A stretch of DNA of 64,000 bases from Parapontixanthobacter aurantiacus (GTDB taxonomy: Bacteria; Pseudomonadota; Alphaproteobacteria; Sphingomonadales; Sphingomonadaceae). Shown here piece after piece: positions 55,699 to 63,583 of the stretch. Numbering within the stretch: position 1 is the stretch's first letter; the number at the start of each line of letters is the position of its first letter. The stretch lies in the NCBI RefSeq assembly GCF_009827635.1, contig NZ_WTYW01000002.1, positions 405,898 through 469,897 of the forward strand, written 5' to 3'. Under the pieces are notes generated by a model. That model saw nothing but the letters and a program-made list of their open reading frames with translations, was not told where the DNA came from and ran no database searches. A program made the translations under genes and the position numbers.

Positions 55699-56775
55699 TC
55701 AGATCGTTTCCACGAGGTGTACCAGTTCCGATTGCCTGTGGACGCCAGTCTTCGAGTAAATCGATTCAAGATGTGACCTGATTGTGCTGGGCGAAAGTCC
55801 GCATCTTTCGGCAATTTCTGCCCTGCCACCCCCTGCGCATGCTTCGATAGCAATTTTCACTTCGGCGGGGGTCAGGGAGAAAGCGTCGCTTAACCGCTTC
55901 ATTCGCTCCTTCTTCAGTTGTTCAGTCGATATCAGCCAAATCAGAGCTGCGGGCCGGTCGATAATGACTGGGTTGAGATGCTCTCCCGGCGAACAAGGGA
56001 TGACCATCAGCCTGAAACGCGCGCCGTTCCGGTCGAGAAGATCGAGCGAAGCACCGTGCGCCTTTTCGATGGCCTGAAGCAGCAAAGCTTTGACCTTACC
56101 CTGAGCAATCTTGACCGTTCTTGTCTGTTTTTGAACGAGATCCAAGGCTTCGAGCCAAGACAGTGTCTCTGCGTCCGAATGCAGGACCAAGCCGTTCCTG
56201 TCGACCACGAGGAAGCCCGACGCCAATCCTCCTTCGGTCTTGCAGGTCACCAATTGCGCCATCTTCAGACGACGCAGGATCGTCACGGAACGGGCTAGAT
56301 GCCCGACTATTTCGGAGAACCGTTCCTTCTCGGCGCGTTCAAACCCCAATTTGGTAGTGGGGGCGTGTACGGTTATCGAGGCAGTTGCTCCGCTATCTGC
56401 AACCACGTTGGCAGCCAACGAGCCACCTCCGACGCCTTGAGGAAGCCACCACTCATTATAAAACGCGGTCTTTTGGAGCCACGAGACGTCGAACAGTTCG
56501 TCGTAACCGATCACTTGCCCGACAGAGTAGGACCGGAGCTTGTGAGCAATAGTGAATTCCTTCTGCCAGTGCGAAAAGAAGGAAGCGCGATCATCTTCGC
56601 GCCACATCGGGGTGATCACCCGCGTGTCGCCGCAAGATGGGTCAACCATGACGAAGTTGCACTGCTCGCAACGCATGACGCGCGCAACGCGGGTCAACAT
56701 CGCAGGCCACTCATCAGGGTTTAGGGCTGCATCGTAGATGCTCCTAATCAAGTCATCCCGTTCTCTTTGCTGCAT
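55699..56775 (-). CDS. LuxR-type helix-turn-helix transcriptional regulator
   Basis: A 358-residue regulator with a C-terminal LuxR DNA-binding domain (about 292-358: FSLTPAEVKIAIEACAGGGRAEIAERCGLSPSTIRSHLESIYSKTG), preceded by a long sensory region with PAS-like features (about 190-280: GFLVVDRNGLVLHSDAETLSWLE). The ligand is unknown. ATG 56775 (MQQRERDD) is preferred over an upstream TTG. No autoinducer synthase or partner kinase is nearby. Its divergent neighbour is a UrcA-family protein. Confidence 0.88.
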   Translation of the reverse strand: MQQRERDDLIRSIYDAALNPDEWPAMLTRVARVMRCEQCNFVMVDPSCGDTRVITPMWREDDRASFFSHWQKEFTIAHKLRSYSVGQVIGYDELFDVSWLQKTAFYNEWWLPQGVGGGSLAANVVADSGATASITVHAPTTKLGFERAEKERFSEIVGHLARSVTILRRLKMAQLVTCKTEGGLASGFLVVDRNGLVLHSDAETLSWLEALDLVQKQTRTVKIAQGKVKALLLQAIEKAHGASLDLLDRNGARFRLMVIPCSPGEHLNPVIIDRPAALIWLISTEQLKKERMKRLSDAFSLTPAEVKIAIEACAGGGRAEIAERCGLSPSTIRSHLESIYSKTGVHRQSELVHLVETI

Positions 56776-56910
56776 GGCAGAACATCCCGGCAATGTAGCT
56801 TTCTAAATACCACGAAAAAATGAACTCGCATCGGTCATCTGTCCGATGTGCCGGTCGTTGCCACCTGTCATCTTCGCGCAATCGACAAGACAGCCGGAAA
56901 GGACACTCAA

Positions 56911-57264
56911 ATGCATAAGCGGCAATTTCTCGCCATCTGCCTTGCAACCGTCATCGGCACATCATCCGCATCGGTTTCAGCACAAGAGGCAGCCAGCGAA
57001 GACGTCTATTTCGTGGATCTCGATCTGCGATCGGACACTGGAGTTAAGTCCCTCGACGCGCGGATCAAGAAAGCCGTTCGAAGGGTCTGCGGCGGGGTTC
57101 CGAGGGGTGGCTTCTACGAATGGAGGTGGAACGTCCATTGCAAGAAGGAAACTCTCGCAAGCGTCATTCCGTTAAGAGACGCGGCCATTCTGAAGGCACG
57201 AAGCAAAGACGGGCCGATAGGGATTGCAGCAATCTCGGTTACGCCAAGCATACCGCGCAGATGA
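56911..57264 (+). CDS. UrcA-family secreted protein
   Basis: A 117-residue small secreted protein with signal peptide 1-24 (ending VSAQ). UrcA-family features are YFVDLDLRSDTGVKSLDARIKKAVRRVCG and a second Cys in WNVHCKKE, which probably pairs with the first. The family is common in Sphingomonadales and Caulobacterales and has no known function. AAGGA seven bases upstream fixes ATG 56911. It lies divergent from the LuxR gene, 135 bases away. Confidence 0.85.
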   Translation: MHKRQFLAICLATVIGTSSASVSAQEAASEDVYFVDLDLRSDTGVKSLDARIKKAVRRVCGGVPRGGFYEWRWNVHCKKETLASVIPLRDAAILKARSKDGPIGIAAISVTPSIPRR

Positions 57265-57271
57265 CCTACAT

Positions 57272-57301
57272 ACCGCCGGGCCTGGCTTAACGCCCGGCGG
57301 T
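57272..57301 (+). terminator. strong hairpin after UrcA gene
   Basis: ACCGCCGGGC and GCCCGGCGGT form a perfect 10-bp stem with a 10-base loop, 8 bases after the UrcA stop. A T run is nearly absent on either strand, so termination may be weak or Rho-assisted. Confidence 0.5.
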
Positions 57302-57464
57302 AACACTTTGGCAGGTTCGTCCTCGAGCCGTATTGCGTGAGTCGTTCGCCTAGTGCGTCGCATAAACCGCCTTTCCGATAGGCTGCGAGGCCGCTCGTCG
57401 GGCGGGCAAGACCTGATAGGGTCCGGCATTGATAGTTGGGAAAACCGGCGTGCTGCCATCAAGC

Positions 57465-58361
57465 TCAACGGCGAATATTGCTTGAAGAAGGTTGAAACCG
57501 AAGATCTAGCGCCGGGGCGCCTGAGGCAAAATGTTCTTCCCATTCCTGCGAGGGCTCCGCCCCGAAACTTGCCGGATCGTTCGGATCCGCTATGCCGCGC
57601 TTGTAATATCGCCAGCTTCCTAACGGTTGCTGCCGATATTCGCCGGGCGTCATTCCCTGAAGTTTCCTGAACTCCTTGATCCAGTGCGATTGATCCGCAA
57701 ACTGGAGGTCGGCAGGAACATGAAGCCATTCGATTTCGAGCCCACGCCCCTGATCGACCGATCGATACAGCCTGATAATTCGGCGCAGCCGCGCTGGACT
57801 GACCCCGAAAACCTTCCGCACCGCCCTTTGAAGCGTCCGCTCGGTAACTCCGATCTTCGATGCTATGTCAGCTATCGTCTGATCGAGATCCTCGATCACT
57901 TCTGCGCGGAACCTCTCCGCAAGGCCGCGCGGGTGAGAAAGAGCCAATCGTTCCAACAGAAAACTATCGAGCAGGCGGGAAATACGGACGAAATCCCGCC
58001 GGGCCGAACTTAGCTGTCGAAACAGCGTTTCGAGTCCCTTGCAGTAGTCATCGTCCAAGGCTGTGATCGTGGTGAAGCGGGCAGGATCGATGTCGAAAAG
58101 CCTGAACCACGCGCCGCTGAGCATCTGAACGATCACGATCGTTCCCGAGCGCTTTTCGTAACGCTGCGGAAGCGTGTTAAAGGAATTGCCAAGGATCAGT
58201 CCCGGAACCGGCCTGCCTTCTATCTTGACCGCGTCGGGATCAAGGCAGAAGCACAACACGTTTGGACGCAAAAACCGACCTGCCGGGTAGGCGTCCTCAC
58301 TGACGATATACATCGGTACATCTTGCGCGAGGGCAGGGTCAGGCAACAGCGCATGAAACAT
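57465..58361 (-). CDS. AraC-family transcriptional regulator
   Basis: A 298-residue regulator. The C-terminal half (about 155-260) is an AraC DNA-binding domain with two helix-turn-helix motifs: TIADIASKIGVTERTLQRAVRKVFGVSPARLRRIIRLYR, and ADQSHWIKEFRKLQGMTPGEYR. The N-terminal half (1-150) is an effector-binding region of no recognised type. A 40-residue tail follows the DNA-binding domain. It is 56 bases downstream of the GPH symporter gene on the same strand and may control it. Confidence 0.88.
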   Translation of the reverse strand: MFHALLPDPALAQDVPMYIVSEDAYPAGRFLRPNVLCFCLDPDAVKIEGRPVPGLILGNSFNTLPQRYEKRSGTIVIVQMLSGAWFRLFDIDPARFTTITALDDDYCKGLETLFRQLSSARRDFVRISRLLDSFLLERLALSHPRGLAERFRAEVIEDLDQTIADIASKIGVTERTLQRAVRKVFGVSPARLRRIIRLYRSVDQGRGLEIEWLHVPADLQFADQSHWIKEFRKLQGMTPGEYRQQPLGSWRYYKRGIADPNDPASFGAEPSQEWEEHFASGAPALDLRFQPSSSNIRR

Positions 58362-58417
58362 CCACGCGATTTATGGCACCGCTACGCGGTGTGCTCAATA
58401 TCGTGCGCCAAGTCGCG

Positions 58418-59764
58418 TCAAGCAGTATCATGCGCCAGGTTTGGAGGGGTCGCGCGTCCGTCTTCGATGCTTTCGTCCTCGTAAAGACGATAGCGGTGTA
58501 GAAGACTTATGCTCCAACCGATGCCGAGGAGAGGGATGATCGAAACGATTAGCGTAATGCCGAGTAAAAATCCCTGACCCTGCTCTGTATTGGGTTGGTA
58601 TCCCGAAAGCTGAAGAATCCAACCGAGCACGAAGGCAGTCATTGCGAGCGCAAGTTTCGAGACCAGGCCGTAGATGGTCACGTAAATGCCCTGCCTCTGC
58701 CGACCGCTTTCCCGTGCATCGTAATCGGCGATGTCTCCCAGCATGGCGTAGCTGACACAGTTCCCCGCCGCGCCCCCAATGCCTGAAAGAAAGGCGAGGA
58801 ACATGAAGAACCAGATGCCGAGAGTTGGTACCAAGATCCAACCGGCCAGAACCGCCGCCCAGAAATACTGTCCTATCAACCAGGATATTCGCACACCAAG
58901 ACGCGGGACGATTCGCCACCAGCCAAACGACGCGATCAATGCCGTCACGGCGTTCGTGAGAAATACGAACATGGTCATGTCCGGGCGGTCGAGGACGTAG
59001 CGTGTCACATAAGGGACCGCAAAGCCGATGCACGCGAAGGCCACGACCTCGGCTGTTTGGATACCTAGGAATTGTCGATGGTATCGGTTGCCGAGAACTT
59101 CCTTCATCATCCGCAGTATCGGTCGTTCTTCGGTTCGTTGCGGCTGCGGCAACTCCTTCACGTAGATTAATGCTGTCATGAAAACGACCAAATACGCTGC
59201 GGTAAATGCGATTATGAAGGGAGTAATCGCGGCGCGCGGGGCTTCGTGTTCCGTGAGATATTGCATAAGCCAGAGCGACACCAGATAGTTCGCGAAACCG
59301 AAAATCCGGAATATGACCTGTACGAACACGCGCTGTCGTGGATCGCGCGCGACCTCAAGACCTAGGGCGCTTAGCGGCACTGCGCGCAGGGTCTGACCTA
59401 GCTCGAACAGCAAATAAAAGGCGGTGATCCAGACAAAAAGCAGGGTTCCGGAAAGGCTTTGCGGCGGCAGCCACAGAAACGCCAACGAAGGACTGATGAG
59501 AACTCCGGCCATCATCACGGGTACCCGGCGGGGAGCAGATCGCCGATCGCTCCATACCCCGATTATTGGATCGGTAATTCCGTCGAAAAGTCGGGCAACA
59601 AGCAGGATCGTGCCGACGGCGGCAGGGGCAACCAGCAATACGTCGGTCGCGTATATCGCGAAATAGCTGGCCAACAGCGCGACCGGAACATTCGCCAGAA
59701 TTGGCGGTGCGAGAAGAAAATAGCGTTGGTATGCCTTTGTTTCGTCGGTCGTCACGATCTTCAT
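58418..59764 (-). CDS. GPH-family sugar:cation symporter (MFS)
   Basis: A 448-residue 12-helix inner-membrane protein of the glycoside-pentoside-hexuronide symporter family (MelB-like). Family features are SYFAIYATDVLLV, LLVARLFDGITDPIIGVWSDR and, at mid-protein, VVAFACIGFAVPYVTRYV. The substrate could be a glycoside or organic acid and is not visible. ATG 59764 with GAGG upstream is the start. The AraC regulator gene follows, suggesting substrate-dependent control. A possible -35/-10 pair lies at 59889-59918. Confidence 0.88.
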   Translation of the reverse strand: MKIVTTDETKAYQRYFLLAPPILANVPVALLASYFAIYATDVLLVAPAAVGTILLVARLFDGITDPIIGVWSDRRSAPRRVPVMMAGVLISPSLAFLWLPPQSLSGTLLFVWITAFYLLFELGQTLRAVPLSALGLEVARDPRQRVFVQVIFRIFGFANYLVSLWLMQYLTEHEAPRAAITPFIIAFTAAYLVVFMTALIYVKELPQPQRTEERPILRMMKEVLGNRYHRQFLGIQTAEVVAFACIGFAVPYVTRYVLDRPDMTMFVFLTNAVTALIASFGWWRIVPRLGVRISWLIGQYFWAAVLAGWILVPTLGIWFFMFLAFLSGIGGAAGNCVSYAMLGDIADYDARESGRQRQGIYVTIYGLVSKLALAMTAFVLGWILQLSGYQPNTEQGQGFLLGITLIVSIIPLLGIGWSISLLHRYRLYEDESIEDGRATPPNLAHDTA

Positions 59765-59888
59765 CGGATCACCTCGCCAGCTACAGGCCTTTATCTTGTG
59801 CCGAAAGGGATGGGATGAATAGTAACTATCCGACAGTGGCACGCCGTTCGCCTTTTTCGGCGCGATCGACGGTTTATTCTCCTACTGA

Positions 59889-59918
59889 ATATCAGTGCAG
59901 GACTTTTGCGCAGGTCAA
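59889..59918 (-). promoter_or_regulatory. candidate sigma-70 promoter of the GPH symporter gene
   Basis: On the minus strand TTGACC (59918-59913) is followed after 18 bases by TGATAT (59894-59889). The spacing and match are fair, and the region is AT-rich. The predicted transcript would have a leader of about 120 bases. Confidence 0.35.
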
Positions 59919-59990
59919 TCGAACCAACCCTAAAAACGCAGAATTATATAATCGCCTGCCCCATTAAGGTTTATGAGGCACCGGTCCACG

Positions 59991-60018
59991 AAAGGGCAAA
60001 GGGCAAAGGGCAAAGGGC
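59991..60018. repeat. (AAAGGGC)4 tandem heptamer
   Basis: Four exact copies of AAAGGGC in a row, followed by a degenerate GAAGCGC. It is 66 bases past the stop of the adhesin gene and does not lie in a coding frame that I accept. Seven-base arrays can vary in copy number by replication slippage. Confidence 0.85.
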
Positions 60019-60084
60019 GAAGCGCCAAAGCGCTCCGCCCCCTTCCTGGTCCGCAGGAATCTTGCTGCAGACGAACTGGCCTGC

Positions 60085-61956
60085 TTACCAGGAAGCCTGG
60101 AAGCCGGCGCGAGCGCCAACTTCGCCGGAATCGAACCCGAGGCCCACGCCGCCGGTCAAGACGGTGCTGTCGCTGATCCGATATCCGACCGACGCCGAGC
60201 CTGCGACGCGATCATTGTAATAGCCGAACCCGCCAGCAACGCCGATGGTCTTGCCCGGCATGATAATCGGTGATTCCATCGCGAGCGCCAAAGCGACACC
60301 CTCGTTTGCACGCCGGATCTGCGTGGAATTCTCCTGCGCGAGATCGAACATCATCGATTGCCGGTCCTGCAGATCGAGGATCGCCATCGAATTATCGGCA
60401 ATGAGCGCGGAGTTCGCACCAATCGCAGCCGTGTTCGCTGCCACATCATCGAAGCTGGCAAGGTTGCTCGTTCCGGCGGTTGCGCTCATACCCAGGGTTC
60501 CGTTCGCGTCGGCTGTTACGAAAGCCAGCGGACCGGTTTGCGATGCGACACTCGTGCCGAGGCCTGCAACAACTACCTGTCCATCGTTCTCGGCTACAGC
60601 GCCGTTGCCGATGGCAACAGAGTTCGTTCCCGATGCGACAGCTTCGTTACCCATCGCGATCGATCCATTACCTGTCGCGGTGGCAGCTTCGCCGAGTGAT
60701 ACTGAGCGCACGCCAGAGGCGGTTGCGAGATGACCGATCGCAGTGGCGCGTTCAGCTGTCGCATTGGAACGCCAGCCATACGCGGTCGCTCCAGGCCCCA
60801 TGGCCGATGCCTGACCACCGACGACCGTCGTGGAAGGTCCGCTCGCGATTGTCGAAGCGCCGCTGTCGCCATCCCGGTTACCGCCGATCGCGATGGAGTC
60901 TCCACCGGTCGCCTGGGCCGTGTTACCGATGGCAATAGCGTTGTCGCCGGACGCGACAGAATCCTCACCTCCAGCGAAGCTCTGATCGCCGCTGGCCGTC
61001 GACTGATGGCCCACGGCTGTTCCCATTGCTCCGGTAGCTCGTGCTTGCCAGCCAAGGGCAGTTGCTCCCGGCGTCGAGGCAACGCTTTCGCCACCGACTG
61101 CCGTGGTCGAGTTACCCATGGCCATTGCAGCATCGCCGATCGCTAAGGCATCGATCCCGTTTGCAGTCGACTCGTTTCCGATCGCTGTCGCCATATCGGT
61201 TTGCGCATCGGCATTCTCGCCAACCGCCAAGGACCTGATACCTTGAGCCGTCGCAAGATGCCCGATCGCCGTCGCGCGTTCTCCGTCAGCAGCCGAGCGC
61301 CATCCATAGGCCGTCGCGCCCGGCCCACTGGCGAAAGCCTGTCCACCCACCACGGTCGTCGAGGGACCTGTCGCAGTCGTTACTGTAATGTCATTGGTGT
61401 CATCATCGTCTTCATTGACGTCTGCGATGCCATTTCCGTTAGCGTCGATGAAATCGCGCACGCCGCCGATCGCGATAGCATCGCCCCCATTGGCGACCGC
61501 CTTGTTGCCGATCGCAATCGCATTCGATCCCGAAGCGACGGCGTCTTCGCCGCTGGCGAAGCTCTGATCGCCGGATGCGGTCGTCTGATGTCCAACGGCT
61601 GTGCCCATCGCACCTGTAGCTTGAGCCTGCCAGCCGATCGCGGTGGCGCCCGGCGTTGTGGCATCGCTTTCGCCGCCAACGGCTACTGTCGAAGGGGCAG
61701 AGGCCGTTGCAGGATCGGTGCCCGCGTCGTCTCCGCCAATTGCCACGGCATCCGTGCCCGTCGCACTAGCGCCATTACCAACGGCGGTGGCTCCTTCGGC
61801 GGTTCCGGTCGTTGCATCGGTCCCGCATTCGGTGGCTTCTGCTGCCGCATCGTTGCACTCGGGCGTTCCGTCAGCGTGCGCTGCGGTCGCGAGACCTACG
61901 AATGCGCTGCCTGCGAACAGGACAGAGATGAGCTTTCTGTTGCTTGCGAAGTTCAT
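60085..61956 (-). CDS. YadA-like trimeric autotransporter adhesin
   Basis: A 623-residue predicted trimeric surface adhesin. It has a signal peptide (1-28, ending AHA), a head of YadA-type repeats (TAIG/VAIG/SVAIG motifs each about 14-16 residues) spanning 50-460, a short coiled-coil stalk (about 497-550) and a C-terminal membrane anchor (about 555-623, ending ASW as outer-membrane barrels do). The head is two copies of one module with a period of about 194 residues (89-282 and 283-460). Copy 1 has an insert with an EF-hand-like loop DANGNGIADVNE (171-182). The start is ATG 61956 with AGAAGGAAAG upstream. The ligand is unknown. Confidence 0.9.
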   Translation of the reverse strand: MNFASNRKLISVLFAGSAFVGLATAAHADGTPECNDAAAEATECGTDATTGTAEGATAVGNGASATGTDAVAIGGDDAGTDPATASAPSTVAVGGESDATTPGATAIGWQAQATGAMGTAVGHQTTASGDQSFASGEDAVASGSNAIAIGNKAVANGGDAIAIGGVRDFIDANGNGIADVNEDDDDTNDITVTTATGPSTTVVGGQAFASGPGATAYGWRSAADGERATAIGHLATAQGIRSLAVGENADAQTDMATAIGNESTANGIDALAIGDAAMAMGNSTTAVGGESVASTPGATALGWQARATGAMGTAVGHQSTASGDQSFAGGEDSVASGDNAIAIGNTAQATGGDSIAIGGNRDGDSGASTIASGPSTTVVGGQASAMGPGATAYGWRSNATAERATAIGHLATASGVRSVSLGEAATATGNGSIAMGNEAVASGTNSVAIGNGAVAENDGQVVVAGLGTSVASQTGPLAFVTADANGTLGMSATAGTSNLASFDDVAANTAAIGANSALIADNSMAILDLQDRQSMMFDLAQENSTQIRRANEGVALALAMESPIIMPGKTIGVAGGFGYYNDRVAGSASVGYRISDSTVLTGGVGLGFDSGEVGARAGFQASW

Positions 61957-62159
61957 GTAGCTTTCCTTCTTTTTCGGACCAGAAAGCCAAGTTTCCGCCG
62001 TGAGTGTCACGCGATGGCGGCTGCACAGAGCAACCGCGACAGAAGCTTGGCACTCCCTCAAGTGAAGGAGCGGGCGCAGCTACACAGGGGGGCGCATTTC
62101 GGATGCACCTCGGCAGAAATTCTTTTTCGGATTTGCCTGTTATGGCGATTTCACAAGTT

Positions 62160-62906
62160 TCAGACCGGATCGAGCGGTCCTGAAAGCAGGATCGGAAGGG
62201 TTGGTGCCTCATGCCGCACGCCGGTGTCATCCTCGAAGGTAACGGCCAAGGTCACACCGGCTCTCAACAGGTCCTCTTCCTCGTTCGACAACTGGCGCTC
62301 GAATTGACCGCTTCCGGGGATTGCTCCCAATGAATATGGTGCGCCCCCTTCTGGAATGACCCATAATTCCGGCGTCTGACCCGGTTCGGCCTCCAGACCG
62401 GTAATGTTCAATGCGAGACGCTGGTTAGGAACATCGACTATACTGGCGAGCCTGCGACCCGTTTCCTGGTCTTGCAACTGCGCGACAAGTTGAGGCGATG
62501 GTGAAGTCGTGATGTCCGTCGGCACGACTTCGACCGTGCGCGGAGTCGCTATGAACAAGGCGAGCGCTGCAGCGGCTAGACCGAGCCCGGTGGCAAAGGT
62601 CGCCAGACTCAGTCTCGAGTAAGATCGTTGGTCAGTCGTTCGAGGAATGCCGGCGACGCCCTTTGTCTCCGATGAAATGCGTGCCTCGATCCCGCGCCAG
62701 ACATCGTCGGACGGCTGCAACTCTCCCGACGCCTCGGCCATCGAAGCAAGGTGAAGCTGCCACCATTCCACGGCGCTCGCAAAATCGCGTTCTTCGAGAA
62801 GGCGCCGTTGCGCGATCGCATATTCGTCGCCTTCGAGCACGCCCAAGGCGAGTTCGCCAGCGAGCATGAAGGATTCATCGTCCAAGGGAAGCGCGTCGTC
62901 AGCCAC
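62160..62906 (-). CDS. anti-sigma factor, RskA-type
   Basis: A 248-residue single-pass membrane anti-sigma factor. The cytoplasmic N-terminal sigma-binding domain (about 10-75) is FMLAGELALGVLEGDEYAIAQRRLLEERDFASAVEWWQ. A membrane helix lies at about 100-121 (ATFATGLGLAAAALALFIAT), and the periplasmic RskA domain follows (about 135-245: PELWVIPEGGAPYSLG). It overlaps the sigma gene by 8 bases, the normal operon. Release of the sigma factor by regulated proteolysis is the known mechanism for the family. Confidence 0.92.
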   Translation of the reverse strand: MADDALPLDDESFMLAGELALGVLEGDEYAIAQRRLLEERDFASAVEWWQLHLASMAEASGELQPSDDVWRGIEARISSETKGVAGIPRTTDQRSYSRLSLATFATGLGLAAAALALFIATPRTVEVVPTDITTSPSPQLVAQLQDQETGRRLASIVDVPNQRLALNITGLEAEPGQTPELWVIPEGGAPYSLGAIPGSGQFERQLSNEEEDLLRAGVTLAVTFEDDTGVRHEAPTLPILLSGPLDPV

Positions 62907-63450
62907 CGAGGCAACTCCTCAGCCCGGCGAGCCCGCGCCTAATCCAGCTTTTCATCGTTCCCAACGGGACATTCACGCGATCTGCAAGTTGGCTATGCGT
63001 GAGGCCATCGAAGAAAGCCAGTTTGATCGATCTGCGATGATCGTCCTGCAATTCTTCAAGACATCGTGCCAGCGCTTCGCTGTCTTCCATCGCGCAGAGC
63101 CATTCGTCTGCAGGCCGTGCCTCATCGTCCGTGATTTCAGGCAAGGCTCCGTCGGGCGTTCTGACCACGTGATCGCTGCGTCGAATGTCGTTCAAGGCCG
63201 TATTGCGCGCGATCGTGCAGAGCCAGGTTATCGGACTGCCCTTTGCAGGATCGAACCGGCCCGCCCGGCTCCAGACTTTGACGAACACTTCTTGCAGGAT
63301 ATCTTCGGAGCGCTCGCGATCCCGGACAATCCGCACAATCGTGGCAAATACTTTGCCGGACGTCATCTCGTAGACGGTTTTAAGGGAAGAACGATCGCCT
63401 TCGGCTGTCTCACTTATGGCCTTGAGAAGCAACTCGCGACGTTCTGACAT
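62899..63450 (-). CDS. ECF RNA polymerase sigma factor
   Basis: A 183-residue extracytoplasmic-function sigma factor partnered with the RskA protein downstream. Region 2 is about 25-90 (GKVFATIVRIVRDRERSEDILQEVFVKVW and GSPITWLCTIARNTALNDIRR), region 4 about 120-180 (LAFFDGLTHSQLADRVNVPLGTMKSWIRRGL). ATG 63450 with AGGGG six bases upstream is preferred over a start 42 bases upstream. It probably controls its own operon and nearby surface genes; the stimulus is unknown. Confidence 0.94.
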   Translation of the reverse strand: MSERRELLLKAISETAEGDRSSLKTVYEMTSGKVFATIVRIVRDRERSEDILQEVFVKVWSRAGRFDPAKGSPITWLCTIARNTALNDIRRSDHVVRTPDGALPEITDDEARPADEWLCAMEDSEALARCLEELQDDHRRSIKLAFFDGLTHSQLADRVNVPLGTMKSWIRRGLAGLRSCLGG

Positions 63451-63533
63451 TTCGGCCCCTTTCCCGAAGGTTGTGGCAGGACGCGGAGCCAAGTCAAGGC
63501 GGACCAGCGACGTAGATGGATGACAAGAGAAAG

Positions 63534-63563
63534 GCGCTGCCGGTTATCGCCGGTAGCGCCTGT
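63534..63563 (-). terminator. intrinsic terminator of the right-end PEPxxWA-CTERM gene
   Basis: On the minus strand GGCGCTACCGG pairs with CCGGCAGCGCC (one mismatch) across a short loop, followed by TTTCTCTT. It lies 21 bases after the stop and shows that the CTERM gene and the sigma-factor operon are separate transcripts. Confidence 0.8.
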
Positions 63564-63583
63564 CCTTTAGTAACGTTGTGTCT

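Larger units (their letters stand above)
59765..60084. other. intergenic region between GPH symporter and YadA-like adhesin
   Basis: This 320-base gap contains the symporter promoter candidate (59889-59918), a (AAAGGGC)4 tandem repeat (59991-60018), and the end of the adhesin transcript, where a small hairpin lies at about 60019-60036. I see no gene. Confidence 0.4.

Noticed and set aside
59991..60018. CRISPR array or integron site at the AAAGGGC repeats
   Set aside because: The repeats are 7 bp and directly adjacent, with no spacers, no cas genes and no integrase.
61957..62159. ECF-type promoter upstream of the adhesin
   Set aside because: A GCATCC word occurs about 110 bases upstream of the start, but no matching -10 or conserved spacing with the sigma-gene promoter could be established, so it is not listed as a feature.
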